Assembly: GCF_036880985.1 (NCBI RefSeq)
Contig: NZ_JBAJNO010000009.1
Coordinates: 1,612,001-1,676,000 of the forward strand
Origin: Limibacter armeniacum
Lineage (GTDB): Bacteria; Bacteroidota; Bacteroidia; Cytophagales; Flammeovirgaceae
Length of the DNA stretch: 64,000 bases
Direction of reading: 5' to 3'
Made by a program: the position numbers and the translations under genes. The stretch's first letter is position 1, and each line of letters begins with the position of its first letter. The notes below the pieces were generated by a model. It made no database searches, was not told where the DNA came from, and was given only the letters and a program-made list of their open reading frames with translations. Shown here one piece after another: positions 1 to 8,766 of this stretch.

Positions 1-273
1 AAAATCACTCCTAAACCTACCTCTTCAAACAATTTCCCCTATCATGTTTTTACGGTAGCAGAAGATCACCAAGGCAACATTTGGTTTGGAGATAGAGATT
101 CTGGTGCATGGTGCTACAACGGTCAGACTTTAACCAATTACACTACTTCTGATGGTCTGACTAATATGTTTGTAAGAGTAATTTACAAGGATAAAAAGAA
201 TGATTTATGGTTTGGTTTAGCAGATGGTAGTGTCTGTAAATTCAATGGAAAATCATTCGATAAAATGTTTTAG
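1..273 (+). CDS. C-terminal part of a two-component-regulator-type beta-propeller protein
   Basis: The gene enters from outside the window and ends at TAG 271-273; 90 residues are visible. Two propeller blades are clear: one with GNIWFGDRDSGAWCYNG (about residues 26-42) and one with DLWFGLADGSVCKFNG near the end. The NxWFG...GxxxYNG pattern is typical of 'two component regulator propeller' (Reg_prop) repeats found in Bacteroidota sensor and secreted proteins. Nothing follows the last blade, so this may be a stand-alone propeller rather than a hybrid histidine kinase. It lies outside the mobile element and has its own terminator. The family is well supported; the substrate or signal is unknown. 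Confidence 0.75.
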   Translation, partial: KITPKPTSSNNFPYHVFTVAEDHQGNIWFGDRDSGAWCYNGQTLTNYTTSDGLTNMFVRVIYKDKKNDLWFGLADGSVCKFNGKSFDKMF

Positions 274-326
274 TTTAATTGAGTAACAATCTAGCTTCTT
301 AAACCAGACATTTCATTTATAAAACA

Positions 327-365
327 AACCCCTTGTAAGCTTTAAGAGTTTACAAGGGGGTTTAA
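327..365 (+). terminator. Rho-independent terminator after the propeller gene
   Basis: The inverted repeat CCCCTTGTAA / TTACAAGGGG (329-338 and 350-359) is followed by a T-rich stretch. It closes the chromosomal gene just before the left end of the mobile element. Confidence 0.75.
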
Positions 366-374
366 ATTTACAGT

Positions 375-398
375 AAGTGGCCTCGCCAAGAATCGAAC
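375..398 (-). other. attL: displaced 3' end of tRNA-Arg
   Basis: These 24 bases match 40973-40996, the 3' end of the intact tRNA-Arg(CCU), with a single mismatch (G/A at 385 vs 40983). On the minus strand the fragment is the 3' half of the T-arm plus the acceptor strand. The rest of a tRNA is absent, so it is not functional. Same orientation as the intact copy, next to an integrase gene: this is the usual footprint of integration into the 3' end of a tRNA gene. In this displaced copy the last acceptor-stem pair would be G-C; in the reconstituted tRNA it is G-U. Confidence 0.85.
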
Positions 399-506
399 CT
401 TTTTATATGTATTAACAATATCTTGATTTAACTTACTAAAAACACTACTTTTTCATCACTTATCCATATAGAATTAGGCTGTTTTTTGTAATTTTTATAC
501 AGATTT

Positions 507-525
507 TGTGCAACAACTGTGCAAC
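507..525 (+). repeat. TGTGCAAC direct repeat pair, left end (candidate integrase arm sites)
   Basis: TGTGCAAC occurs at 507-514 and 518-525 (11-bp period). The same octamer occurs twice at 40899-40906 and 40911-40918, just inside the other end of the element. Paired short direct repeats inside both ends are what arm-type integrase sites look like. The repeats lie upstream of the preferred integrase start at 574, which argues against the longer GTG-start reading at 508. Confidence 0.55.
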
Positions 526-573
526 ATTTTAAAAGCACAACTTCAGTGTGAACACTTACACAAGCCTAGACTG

Positions 574-1773
574 ATGATCAACTTCTATCTTAAAAATGTG
601 GGAAGGGGCAAGACTTCCTCCATTGCACTCTACATATCCATTAATGGAAAACGGATTTTCTTTGGTACCGGACATTCCTGCAAACCTGCCGATTGGCTGA
701 AGAAGCGTCAACGCACCCGCAATAATGAGGAAATCAATGCAAGGCTTTCACGTATGGAGACTGAGGTTATCCAATACTTCAGGAAACAGGAAGGCAAAGC
801 CCTGCCAATGGAGGAGGCCAAAGAGCATATTCGGGAGCTTATCCGTATGGTGAATGGAAAAGTGATACTGCAAGAGGATCACCATATGCAGTTTTGGGAT
901 GCCTGGAATGAATTTCTTAGGATCAAGCAGGTTGAGGTTTCGGCTGCCCGCATGAAAAAGCTTCGGTCTACTGAAAAACATATGAGGGCTTTTGAGCAAG
1001 GCCACCTCAAGTTTAAGTTTAACCGCCTTGACAGCAAGCTGTTTGAACTGATCACGGCTTTCCTTTTGATAGACCAGAACCTAACCAACAACTCTGCCAG
1101 CTCCTATATTGCCACATTCAAGACATTCCTGAACTGGACACGAAAACATGAGTACCACAACAGTAGTGCTTTTGAGGATTGGCATATCAAGCAGGAACAA
1201 GCGGACACCTTTGCCCTTACTGAACAAGAGTTGGAGCGTATTATTCAACTTCAACTTCCTGACCGACTCAGTCGTGTAAGGGACTTGTTTGTATTCCTAT
1301 GCCATACCGGACAGCGGTTCGGTGATACCCAAAAAGAACTGGACATCAGGGACGGACGTTTCTGGTACAATGTACAAGGTAAAGGGAGAAAAACTTTTCC
1401 TGTTGTAATACCCCTTTCGCCTACGGCACTGTCAATCCTGAAGAAGTATAACAATGCGTTGCCGAAAATTTCCAACCAGAAAGCAAATGAATACCTGAAG
1501 GAGATTGGCCAGTTGGCTGGAATGGATGCATCCTTTACCGTGATCCGTTACCAAGGCAGCCGTAAGTTGGAGCAAAAGCAACCAAGGTGGCAATTGCTCG
1601 GAACGCATACCGGCAGGCGTACCTTTACCACGTTATCACTGGCACGGGGAATGAACCCTGAGATGGTCAAGGCGGTTACGGGACACAGTGACCAGAGGAG
1701 CTTCCAGAAATATGTCAGGCTGGTAGACAGCCAGAAGCGGGAAGCGGGAAGCCATGGAGCAGTTCTGGGCTGA
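574..1773 (+). CDS. Tyrosine-type site-specific integrase of the 40-kb element
   Basis: This recombinase should catalyse integration and excision of the element at tRNA-Arg. The start at 574 (MINFYLKN) is chosen because it is the usual opening of Bacteroidetes integrases and leaves the TGTGCAAC repeats outside the gene; an in-frame GTG at 508 is the alternative. The 399-residue protein has an N-terminal arm-binding region, a SAM-like core-binding domain (about 110-200) and a catalytic domain. The catalytic set is visible: Arg248 (TGQRFGD), His345 and Arg348 (HTGRRTF), His371 (TGHSD) and Tyr380 (QKYVRL). It lies 175 bp from attL, the normal place for an element's own integrase. Confidence 0.93.
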   Translation: MINFYLKNVGRGKTSSIALYISINGKRIFFGTGHSCKPADWLKKRQRTRNNEEINARLSRMETEVIQYFRKQEGKALPMEEAKEHIRELIRMVNGKVILQEDHHMQFWDAWNEFLRIKQVEVSAARMKKLRSTEKHMRAFEQGHLKFKFNRLDSKLFELITAFLLIDQNLTNNSASSYIATFKTFLNWTRKHEYHNSSAFEDWHIKQEQADTFALTEQELERIIQLQLPDRLSRVRDLFVFLCHTGQRFGDTQKELDIRDGRFWYNVQGKGRKTFPVVIPLSPTALSILKKYNNALPKISNQKANEYLKEIGQLAGMDASFTVIRYQGSRKLEQKQPRWQLLGTHTGRRTFTTLSLARGMNPEMVKAVTGHSDQRSFQKYVRLVDSQKREAGSHGAVLG

Positions 1774-1917
1774 GTAGCCAAATGTATTTAGGCAAGGAAG
1801 GAGTAAGTATACAGTACCATTACAGCAGGTAGCCCCAAATGGGAGACAAATAGGAGAAAGGTACTAGTTAACCTAGTTTGTGTAATGGGGTAGTGTGTTG
1901 GACAATTACAATGTTGG

Positions 1918-2106
1918 TCAGTGGAGGAGGGGAAGAACCTGCTGCTCCTTCAGGCCGGTGTACAGGCAGAACTCCGTAATGGTGACGAGTTGCTTTGGCT
2001 CCTTGCCGTACTCCTTGCGGATGTCGGAGAGGATGCGGCGGGCAGTGCGTTCGCTTTTGCCGGTCAGGAGCTGGATGTCCTTGGGGTAGATGCAGATTCT
2101 TTTCAT
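1918..2106 (-). CDS. Small helix-turn-helix protein
   Basis: A 62-residue protein read on the minus strand, opposite to both neighbours. The stretch DIQLLTGKSERTARRIL reads as a helix-turn-helix recognition segment, followed by a lysine-rich linker and VTITEFCLYTGLK, a second helix typical of small Bacteroidetes MerR/excisionase-like or initiator-associated proteins. It probably binds DNA. Overlapping plus-strand frames have no family features and are taken as shadows. Function in the element (excision or regulation) is inference. Confidence 0.6.
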   Translation of the reverse strand: MKRICIYPKDIQLLTGKSERTARRILSDIRKEYGKEPKQLVTITEFCLYTGLKEQQVLPLLH

Positions 2107-2316
2107 ATGGTCGAGGTCAGGTTAACATTGATTACAAGATAAGGATCAGGGAGGTGAATCGGGAGGACAATGGCGGTAATTTCCTGCCAGAACGGTCAGG
2201 GTGGTCGGTGAGGTTTGGAGTTGTGGTGGCTGGCTGGGTATTATCGGGGAAAGGCTCCCAAAGGTGATGCCTTACTTTTTTTCAACCAGTGTTTAACCTA
2301 ATTACGACAACAGCCT

Positions 2317-2934
2317 ATGGCAACGGTACAGAACCCGATTATCGGCAGGGCAAGTGGCACAATGGCCAATGCGGTGTTTTCCACCTGGAAGGGCATCAAC
2401 GTGCTCAAGTCCAAGCCACTTTCCAACAACTCGAATACGGATGCGCAGCAGAAGCAGCGTGGCTTCTTCAAGACGGTGGTCTCGATGCTGAAGTATTTTT
2501 CACAGGCAGCAAGGATTGGTTTTTATGAAAGGGCGCAGGGTACTTCCTACACACCTTGGAACCTGTTTGTGAAGAGCAATACGGCGGCTTTCACTTGGGA
2601 TGAGGCCAACGGGACGGTGGTGCTTGATGCAACGAAGTTTACGGTAAGTGATCCGGCGGGTAATGTGCTGGACACGTCAGGTGGAACAGCCACTGGTGAC
2701 TATACCAATATTACGCTGAACTTCCCTGCCAATGCAAATGCCAACTACCATATCCTGATGCTGAACCAGAACAGCTACACGCCTGAGGCGGTGGTGGTGC
2801 ACGAAGGGCAGTTGGATGCCACAGGGCAGGCGGTGATTCCGAGGAACTGGGATGATTCGGATGAGTATGATGTATTCTACTTTTTGGATGATGGGGTGAA
2901 TGTGAGCCGCAGTGCGGGCTTCTTGATATCGTAA
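2317..2934 (+). CDS. DUF6266 family protein
   Basis: 205 residues opening with MATVQNPIIGRASGTMANAV and WKGINVLKSKP, which is the conserved N-terminus of DUF6266 proteins. The C-terminal half is beta-rich (NITLNFPANANANYHILML), like an immunoglobulin- or virion-type fold. There is no signal peptide or membrane segment. DUF6266 proteins are common in Bacteroidota, often beside a small helix-turn-helix gene as here, and their function is not established. A terminator follows directly. Confidence 0.7.
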   Translation: MATVQNPIIGRASGTMANAVFSTWKGINVLKSKPLSNNSNTDAQQKQRGFFKTVVSMLKYFSQAARIGFYERAQGTSYTPWNLFVKSNTAAFTWDEANGTVVLDATKFTVSDPAGNVLDTSGGTATGDYTNITLNFPANANANYHILMLNQNSYTPEAVVVHEGQLDATGQAVIPRNWDDSDEYDVFYFLDDGVNVSRSAGFLIS

Positions 2935-2970
2935 CAGTTTTTTGCTTGCATGGACATATGAATGGGCAAG

Positions 2971-3005
2971 ACCACAGGCTTCGGGAGGGGCTTGTGGTTT
3001 TTGTA
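2971..3005 (+). terminator. Terminator after the DUF6266 gene
   Basis: ACCACAGGC and GCTTGTGGT form a hairpin stem (2971-2979 with 2990-2998) followed by TTTTT. Confidence 0.65.
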
Positions 3006-3492
3006 TTTAGATTACAGTATTGAGTAATAGCATTTATCACAATTTCCATAATCTAGTAAGCCTTTTCAGTTTTCATCATTCTGAATAAAGTCATTTCTCC
3101 TCTAAGCTTGAATATACCCTTAGGGATTGTGTGTCTCTTGATGTCACTGCTTTATCTCTTCCGTGTCTAACTACAGCTATTATACAAAGGGTGCTTTTGC
3201 ATTGGATAGGGTGGTAATGAGTGGGAGGTGATCAGGGGGGCAGGTCACTATCTGGTGTGGGTGAACTTCAATATTAAAAGTAAATATAAGCCCGCTAATT
3301 AAAAGTTTACTTCGGCTATACTCAGCTACCACTACCAGATTTCTGAGTGGATTTATGCTGAGCCTGCCGAAGTAGTCAAAGGAAATTCGTCTAGTGCTTA
3401 ATTCAAGGGGCCGTCAATCCATTTGTCACTATTGAATGGGGCTATACCTGTATTTGCACTTGTGATGAAGGTATATCTCAAAGACTCCAAGA
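3006..3492. other. Intergenic region without a recognised gene
   Basis: About 490 bp between the DUF6266 terminator and the convergent quinone reductase gene. I see no convincing coding frame, RNA gene or long repeat here. Confidence 0.5.
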
Positions 3493-4101
3493 TTAAGAAG
3501 CGACTACCTCTGGATTTATTACATACTTGTCCAAGTGATCTTCAAATCGCTTAAAATCTTCCTCGATTGTTGGGTTTTTCCAAACATCGTAACATACGAA
3601 AGTTGGCAATGCTGTCATTCCAAAAAATCGGAAGTTCATATGTTGTGGAAAGAATAGGTCATCTACAGATTTACCTTGGAACAAATATTCCTCTTCGTTG
3701 TTAAAAGCTCCTTTTGGTGCATTAAATGTTAGCGAGAGCATATACTTTGAACCTTTTAAGCTTCCTCCTGTGCCATAATTGGTGTGTGGGTTAGATTCAT
3801 CTCTTCCATCATACAGACAGAGTTTACCGACCATACCTGCCGTAAAAACTTCATCCATATATTTTTTATAGCCCCATGTTATCCCCATCCAGTTAACGGG
3901 AGTCTGAAGCAAAACCATGTCAGCCCAAACGTGCTTCTCTACTTCTTCTTCTATGTCGTAAGCTTCATAAACCGTTGTCACTTTTACTTCAATGTCATTG
4001 GCCTCAAATTGTTGTTTCGCTCTTTCAACCAGTGAAGCCGTTAACTTCCCTTCAGAAAAGGAGTTAGGCTGGAACCCATTTACGATTAGTATTTTTTTCA
4101 T
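3493..4101 (-). CDS. mdaB: MdaB-like NAD(P)H:quinone oxidoreductase (flavodoxin fold)
   Basis: Expected to reduce quinones by two electrons with NAD(P)H and FMN/FAD, which avoids semiquinone radicals. The 202-residue protein starts with [18 protein letters not shown], the phosphate-binding strand-loop of the flavodoxin-like fold. It continues with [21 protein letters not shown], the signature of MdaB/DT-diaphorase-type reductases, then a GTGGSLKG loop. Length is right for MdaB (about 190-200). It lies directly downstream of an AraC-type regulator gene on the same strand (99-bp gap), which probably controls it. The gene name is by family resemblance. Confidence 0.8.
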   Translation of the reverse strand: MKKILIVNGFQPNSFSEGKLTASLVERAKQQFEANDIEVKVTTVYEAYDIEEEVEKHVWADMVLLQTPVNWMGITWGYKKYMDEVFTAGMVGKLCLYDGRDESNPHTNYGTGGSLKGSKYMLSLTFNAPKGAFNNEEEYLFQGKSVDDLFFPQHMNFRFFGMTALPTFVCYDVWKNPTIEEDFKRFEDHLDKYVINPEVVAS

Positions 4102-4200
4102 TTGATTTACCTTGCTTAGGTTTTAATATTAAGTACCTCACAAAGGTATCTCACTGCTTGGGTTAAGCTGTTAAACAAAATACCGTATCAATTATACATT

Positions 4201-5064
4201 TTACTTGTTTCTAAATTTGGAAGGTGTAAAGCCTGTTTTCTTCTTAAAAAAATGGGTGAAGTATGAGGGGTATTCGAAACCAAGGCTATATCCAATTTGA
4301 CTGATGTTGGCGTTAGGTTCTGACAGTTTTATTTTAGCCAGCCGAATGATGTGATCATGGATATGCTCTACAGGTGGCCTGCCTGTAAAATGCTTAATAA
4401 CATCCCCAAAATAATTGGAAGAAAGGTTGGCTTTGTCTGCAAAAAATGTGACAGTTGGCAACTGGTATGACTCATTCTTTTCGTCAAAATACTGATCTAG
4501 ATACGAATTGAAATCGGAGACAATTTGATTATATATTTTTTGGCGTGTATCAAATTGCCTTTTGTAGAATGAATGAATGTATGAGAGGATTAAATTGGAG
4601 TAGGACAGTAAAATATCTTCGGAGAAATTGGGCTTTAGGTATTCCGCATAAGCTTTGTTGAAGATATCAGCCAACAGGGTTTCTTCTTCCTGATTTAAGA
4701 AAAGTGCTTCATGCCTATCATACCCTGAGAAATTATAATTCTTCGCATAATCCTTGAAAAGGCTCTTGTGTATTAGAATATGGAATCCTTTCCATGGTCT
4801 TTTCACATTCCAGCCAGTCAAGGTTTTGGGCTTGTCGAAGTAGGCAAAGGAATTGCGTCCATCATCGTATTCAGTTTTCCCGAAGTTTTCTTCCGTTTCA
4901 AAATCCATTTTTAAAGCTAAGAAATAGAAGTCGATCAGAACAGGTTCAGAGTATAGACGCAGGTCTGGGTGTGCATCATACTTTGATATATGAATCATGT
5001 CACTCTTATTACCCGAGATATTTAGGTACTTTAAAAACTGTGGAATTTGGTATTCTTTTATCAT
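4201..5064 (-). CDS. AraC family transcriptional regulator
   Basis: 287 residues. The C-terminal ~100 residues carry two helix-turn-helix motifs: ADKANLSSNYFGDVIKHFTG and the second with ISQIGYSLGFEYPSYFTHFF, ending KKKTGFTPSKFR, the classic AraC signature. The N-terminal half is a cupin-like sensor segment. It is a close paralogue of the regulator at 10744-11622 (shared NVK.PWKG and HEALFLNQ motifs), so the two may respond to related signals. The quinone reductase gene directly downstream is the obvious target. The ligand is unknown. Confidence 0.9.
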   Translation of the reverse strand: MIKEYQIPQFLKYLNISGNKSDMIHISKYDAHPDLRLYSEPVLIDFYFLALKMDFETEENFGKTEYDDGRNSFAYFDKPKTLTGWNVKRPWKGFHILIHKSLFKDYAKNYNFSGYDRHEALFLNQEEETLLADIFNKAYAEYLKPNFSEDILLSYSNLILSYIHSFYKRQFDTRQKIYNQIVSDFNSYLDQYFDEKNESYQLPTVTFFADKANLSSNYFGDVIKHFTGRPPVEHIHDHIIRLAKIKLSEPNANISQIGYSLGFEYPSYFTHFFKKKTGFTPSKFRNK

Positions 5065-5333
5065 GAGTATTGTTCACCTTAATTAACCTGCAAAGGTAAT
5101 CATCCAAATAGCACGAGTCATTATACATTTTAATGAAGGAATGACAGATTTTACTGTTCTTGAAAAGCTGCTTATGTCCTGTTGCCACATTCTCAAGCTT
5201 TCTATTAATAGGAACTGTACAGGTCAAGACTCATTCGACTACACCCTGCCGAGCCAATAATTTTACCTGTTGTTATTAGCGGTATCAGGATTTAAGTATT
5301 GCCCGGTTTGCTAGCAGGAAACAGTTTAGCATC

Positions 5334-5912
5334 TTATAGAACACTTCCATATATAAATAGTCCGACCATTACGGTAAACCCTAGCATAAATGCCCAGTAG
5401 GAAAGTTCCAGATGCAGGAATGCATCTCTTATGTATCTTTCCAGTATATAGGTGGTTCTGACCTGGTTACCTAATTGCAGGTCCTGACTCTTAAACACTT
5501 TATCGTAAGCTTCCAGGTACTTTTGCAGAGGAGTGCTGTCAAACATCCCTACCGAGAAAACTTTTTCTTCCAACCTGTGGTGACCTGTGCCTATCAACTG
5601 GTTAAACCTCCTGTAGAGTTTGAAGATGTGGGGCCTTGATGCATTGATAGCCAGTATTAAAGAGATAAAGGAAGCAATCACCATGACTGCACCGATATAC
5701 TCTCCCATTTCAATCCCTTTGATATATTCGAAAAACACGATGATGGCTGAAATAATTGTGGCATTGATCCTGATCATAATTGCCGCCTTCCGGTCAATCA
5801 TATTGAAAGCGTTAATGACCATCTTATTCTGGTTTCTCAGAAAAGTTTGCAGGGATTTACGTGGCTCCTTTTTGGTTATAAACAACCCTTCATCCAACTC
5901 TTTACTGTCCAT
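5334..5912 (-). CDS. Membrane protein resembling the Pycsar effector domain (DUF5706-like)
   Basis: About 192 residues; the start at ATG 5912 is preferred to an upstream TTG. Visible features are an amphipathic N-terminus, then IDRKAAIMIRINATIIS leading into a membrane hairpin (two segments, about residues 45-95), a conserved SRPHI motif, a charged middle with YLEAYDKV, and a C-terminal hydrophobic segment. The DxKA...N / xRP arrangement resembles DUF5706 (Pycsar 2TM effector-like) proteins, which in defence systems depolarise the membrane. No cyclase is nearby, so a defence role is inference. It follows the TMEM175-like gene by 12 bp, probably co-transcribed. Confidence 0.5.
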   Translation of the reverse strand: MDSKELDEGLFITKKEPRKSLQTFLRNQNKMVINAFNMIDRKAAIMIRINATIISAIIVFFEYIKGIEMGEYIGAVMVIASFISLILAINASRPHIFKLYRRFNQLIGTGHHRLEEKVFSVGMFDSTPLQKYLEAYDKVFKSQDLQLGNQVRTTYILERYIRDAFLHLELSYWAFMLGFTVMVGLFIYGSVL

Positions 5913-5924
5913 AGTCTTCAAGGT

Positions 5925-6482
5925 TTATATTACATTTTTAATCTGTTTACGGGGCAATAAGAAATATGCAGTCGGTACCAGTATAAATATAGCTGAAGAT
6001 AGGTAGATATTCACATAGCTTAGAGGTATTGCCGAAGTAAACAATAGCGTAGCGATCAGGTTCATCTTGCGTGTATCTGCCGTCCGTTTATCTCCGGACA
6101 GCTTGATGGCGCTTTCGTCCAGCAAAAAGTAGAACAGTGTTGCTGAACCGAGCACAATGGCAAACATGATATGACTCCTGTTGTCATAAAATGACTTGTC
6201 AATTGTTCTGGTAGCCAAAGGTATCAATGAGGTTGAGAACAGGAGCAGGAAGTTAATCCACAAGGTTGTGTGATCCACCATTTTTACATGCCTGAAAATA
6301 TTATGGTGGTTAATCCAGAGGATGGCAATAAAGGCATAGCTGACCATGTAAATGCCTATTTGAATCAGGAACTCATAAATCCCCTGTTCGTTGAAGTTAG
6401 GCAATTCAATTTCCAGTGCCATAATGGTGATGATGATGGCCATCACCGCATCAGTGATCGCCTCAAAGCGTTCTTTTTTCAT
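5925..6482 (-). CDS. TMEM175-like (DUF1211) potassium-channel family protein
   Basis: 185 residues with about six hydrophobic segments. The N-terminus RFEAITDAVMAIIITIMALE carries the RxxxFxDAVxAIxxTxxxLE-type signature of the DUF1211/TMEM175 family, and WINHHNIFRHV is the expected second-helix motif. Bacterial TMEM175 proteins are potassium-selective or leak channels in the inner membrane. Gaps of about 11-12 bp to both neighbours suggest one transcript with the outer-membrane-type protein upstream and the Pycsar-effector-like protein downstream. Confidence 0.8.
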   Translation of the reverse strand: MKKERFEAITDAVMAIIITIMALEIELPNFNEQGIYEFLIQIGIYMVSYAFIAILWINHHNIFRHVKMVDHTTLWINFLLLFSTSLIPLATRTIDKSFYDNRSHIMFAIVLGSATLFYFLLDESAIKLSGDKRTADTRKMNLIATLLFTSAIPLSYVNIYLSSAIFILVPTAYFLLPRKQIKNVI

Positions 6483-6493
6483 GGATTGACCTA

Positions 6494-7180
6494 TCAGTTC
6501 GTTTTATCTTTACTTTTGAAAACTCCAAAATTCTCTAACGGCACAGTCAGGATGAGATAAAACTGATGCCTTGGGAAAAGCCCTGTATCATTCTGCAGTA
6601 CATACCAGAATTGTGGTGAGAGCCAGTCAAATGCTTTGAGGGTCGCCCCAAGGATCACCCTGTTTCTGGTGAAGTTACCGTTGTCCAGACTCCAGAACAG
6701 GGCGTCATGTACAAAAATATCGGCAGGTTTGTTAAACAGCCTGGTTTGGTAGATCAGTCCGATCCGGTTTCTGTAGAACGATACGGCGTCTTGATTTTTT
6801 CTTTTCAGCCTGAAGTACATGTTTCTGTCGGTAAGGGTAAACCGCTTACCTAATTTGAAGTTTAAGATGAGGCTGGGCAGGAAGTGGTGCTGCAAGTTGG
6901 TGAATATATCATTGCCATCGGTTTTGGTCATCATGTAACCCGGCATCAACTGAATATTCTTATGCAGCTTGAAGAAAGGTAAGGCTACCAATGACTGAAA
7001 GTTGTCCGAAGGGCTGTAGCCATAATAAAACACGAACTTATTATTGCCTGGAATACCCATAGAGACCCCTGTAAAGAGAAATGTCCCTTTTTCATCCACT
7101 GCTACCTGTGCAGATGCAGCAAGTGAAAAAATACAAAGTACTATTGAAAGAAAGACTTTATGACATTTTCTGCTAGACAT
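6494..7180 (-). CDS. Putative outer-membrane beta-barrel protein, unknown function
   Basis: 228 residues. A signal peptide is clear (VFLSIVLCIFSLAASAQ, cleavage after ASA-Q). The mature part alternates aromatic and polar residues in short strands (KFVFYYGYSP, FWYVLQNDTGLFPRHQFYLI) as small outer-membrane barrels do. Only 5 bp separate it from the metallo-hydrolase stop-to-start junction upstream, so it is part of the same operon. I do not recognise a specific family. Confidence 0.55.
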   Translation of the reverse strand: MSSRKCHKVFLSIVLCIFSLAASAQVAVDEKGTFLFTGVSMGIPGNNKFVFYYGYSPSDNFQSLVALPFFKLHKNIQLMPGYMMTKTDGNDIFTNLQHHFLPSLILNFKLGKRFTLTDRNMYFRLKRKNQDAVSFYRNRIGLIYQTRLFNKPADIFVHDALFWSLDNGNFTRNRVILGATLKAFDWLSPQFWYVLQNDTGLFPRHQFYLILTVPLENFGVFKSKDKTN

Positions 7181-7185
7181 GTCGG

Positions 7186-8085
7186 CTATTCTGTAAAATC
7201 TATACTCCTGTACTCATACTCGCCATTTTCATTTTTCTTTACCTTGCCGAAGGATGGACTCTTGAAGTGTATACAGGTGTAGAGTGTTTCGGTGTCCGCA
7301 ATTTCCTTGAATATTCTCCGGCGGCTTTCTATTGACTGTTCCTTACTGAAATCGGCCGCCATCGCCCAATCTGGCTTGGCTATCTGACAAGGATGATGGC
7401 ACATGTCGCCTCCAATAATAAAGGTATGCCCCCCACTTTTAATCTGAACAGAAATGTGAGCGGCTGTATGCCCCGGTGTAGACAATAATGAAATCCCATC
7501 GCCTAGATCAGCATCCCTGTCGACAAAATTGGCTAACCCTGCACGAACTACAGGGTATACTGACTGCATCAGTACGTCCTTGTGTGTGATAAGGAAGTCA
7601 TTAACCGGTGCAACTTCATGCCACCAGTCATATTCGTCTTTTGCGAAATGGTATTTTGCTTTAGGAAATGTTGGGAGCCAGAGGCCACCTTTTTTGTAGG
7701 TGTTCCAGCCCACGTGGTCAAAGTGCAAATGGGTACACAGTACATCGGTCACGGAATTCCTGTCAAAACCTATTTCATCCAAGGTTTCCAGGAATTCAAG
7801 TTTCAGGTTTGTTAAGAGTGGGAACTCCAGTAACTGCTTCTCGTTACCGACACAGGTATCGACAACAAGCACCCGTTTGTTTACCTTGACAATAAACATC
7901 TGGGAGCTTCCTTTCAGGGAAAAGTCCTTATTGACATGGTGCGATGCTTTTAGCCAACTGATTTTCTGAATCTCTTCAGGAGTTGCCATTGGCAGAAACT
8001 TGGTGTAGTACTGGTCAATGGGTTGCTCTACCACTTGCATCACTTCCATGCTGCCTATTTCTGATCTGATTACTTCCAAAGCCAT
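7186..8085 (-). CDS. Metallo-beta-lactamase-fold hydrolase
   Basis: 299 residues of the N-acyl homoserine lactonase / Zn-hydrolase type. Metal ligands are visible: THLHFDHVGW (HxHxDH, about residue 118), a second histidine in STPGHTAAH, the aspartate in IIGGDMCHHP, and a late histidine in IHFKSP. The N-terminal strand FIVKVNKRVLVVDTCVGN is typical of family members that act on lactones or esters. Together with neighbouring quinone- and ester-acting genes it suggests detoxification or catabolism of an aromatic or lactone compound. Substrate unknown. Confidence 0.8.
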   Translation of the reverse strand: MALEVIRSEIGSMEVMQVVEQPIDQYYTKFLPMATPEEIQKISWLKASHHVNKDFSLKGSSQMFIVKVNKRVLVVDTCVGNEKQLLEFPLLTNLKLEFLETLDEIGFDRNSVTDVLCTHLHFDHVGWNTYKKGGLWLPTFPKAKYHFAKDEYDWWHEVAPVNDFLITHKDVLMQSVYPVVRAGLANFVDRDADLGDGISLLSTPGHTAAHISVQIKSGGHTFIIGGDMCHHPCQIAKPDWAMAADFSKEQSIESRRRIFKEIADTETLYTCIHFKSPSFGKVKKNENGEYEYRSIDFTE

Positions 8086-8108
8086 ACTTTACGGATTTAG
8101 TTGACTGA

Positions 8109-8747
8109 TTAAATTTTCAGTTTTTGTTCCACTTCATTCAAGAAAGTATTGATGTCCATTTGTTGGGTCATACGACCACGAATGATGTAAATATGCTGAA
8201 GGAAAGTGCCTCCATTTTTTTCAATCAGCTTTTTAAACTCATCAATGTAGTACTGCTCAAACTTGCTGTTCATGGTGTTGAACAGTACCACCACTTTACC
8301 TGAGAAATCATTGTTTCTTGCAAACTGAAAAGCAGGTGGAGCAGGGCTGTACAGCCATATGGGTGATCCAATATAGATGGTGTCGTATGGGGCTAAGTCT
8401 ATTTTGGAGGGCGTTATTTGGGCTTCAGTGTTTCGGGCATCCTGTAACGCCTGAACCCAACCTTTCACCCCGATACGGTACTGACTTGAAGTGATGGGGA
8501 AAACATGTGCTTTTTTTATATCGGCAATTTTCCTGGCCATCAGTTCGGTATTGCCTGAGCGGGAGAAAAATACCACTAAGGTATTGGAGGGTGTCACCGT
8601 TTCAGTTATTGACTGAATTATTTTCTGGTTCTGATGGTACTGATATCCATCAATTGATACAATGGTGATTACTGATCCTATCACTAACAACAGACAGAGT
8701 CCTGCCACTACCCAAATCATTCTTTTATATTTGTGTTTGAATTTCAA
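8109..8747 (-). CDS. Membrane-anchored flavodoxin-like protein
   Basis: 212 residues. An N-terminal membrane anchor (MIWVVAGLCLLLVIGSVITI, about residues 9-28) precedes a flavodoxin domain. The FMN phosphate loop is FFSRSGNTELMA, and YIGSPIWLYSPAP is the second FMN-binding loop of the Flavodoxin_4 family. It probably carries or passes electrons at the periplasmic or cytoplasmic face of the inner membrane; orientation is not certain. It sits in a same-strand run with the NAD(P)-binding protein upstream (19-bp gap) and the metallo-hydrolase downstream (23-bp gap). Confidence 0.8.
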   Translation of the reverse strand: MKFKHKYKRMIWVVAGLCLLLVIGSVITIVSIDGYQYHQNQKIIQSITETVTPSNTLVVFFSRSGNTELMARKIADIKKAHVFPITSSQYRIGVKGWVQALQDARNTEAQITPSKIDLAPYDTIYIGSPIWLYSPAPPAFQFARNNDFSGKVVVLFNTMNSKFEQYYIDEFKKLIEKNGGTFLQHIYIIRGRMTQQMDINTFLNEVEQKLKI

Positions 8748-8766
8748 TACTTGTCCAGTTAGTGAA

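Noticed and set aside
508-573. Longer integrase start at GTG 508
   Set aside because: It would place the TGTGCAAC repeats inside the gene; ATG 574 begins the typical integrase N-terminus.
5334-6482. Complete Pycsar or CBASS defence system
   Set aside because: Only an effector-like protein is seen; no cyclase gene is present in the window.
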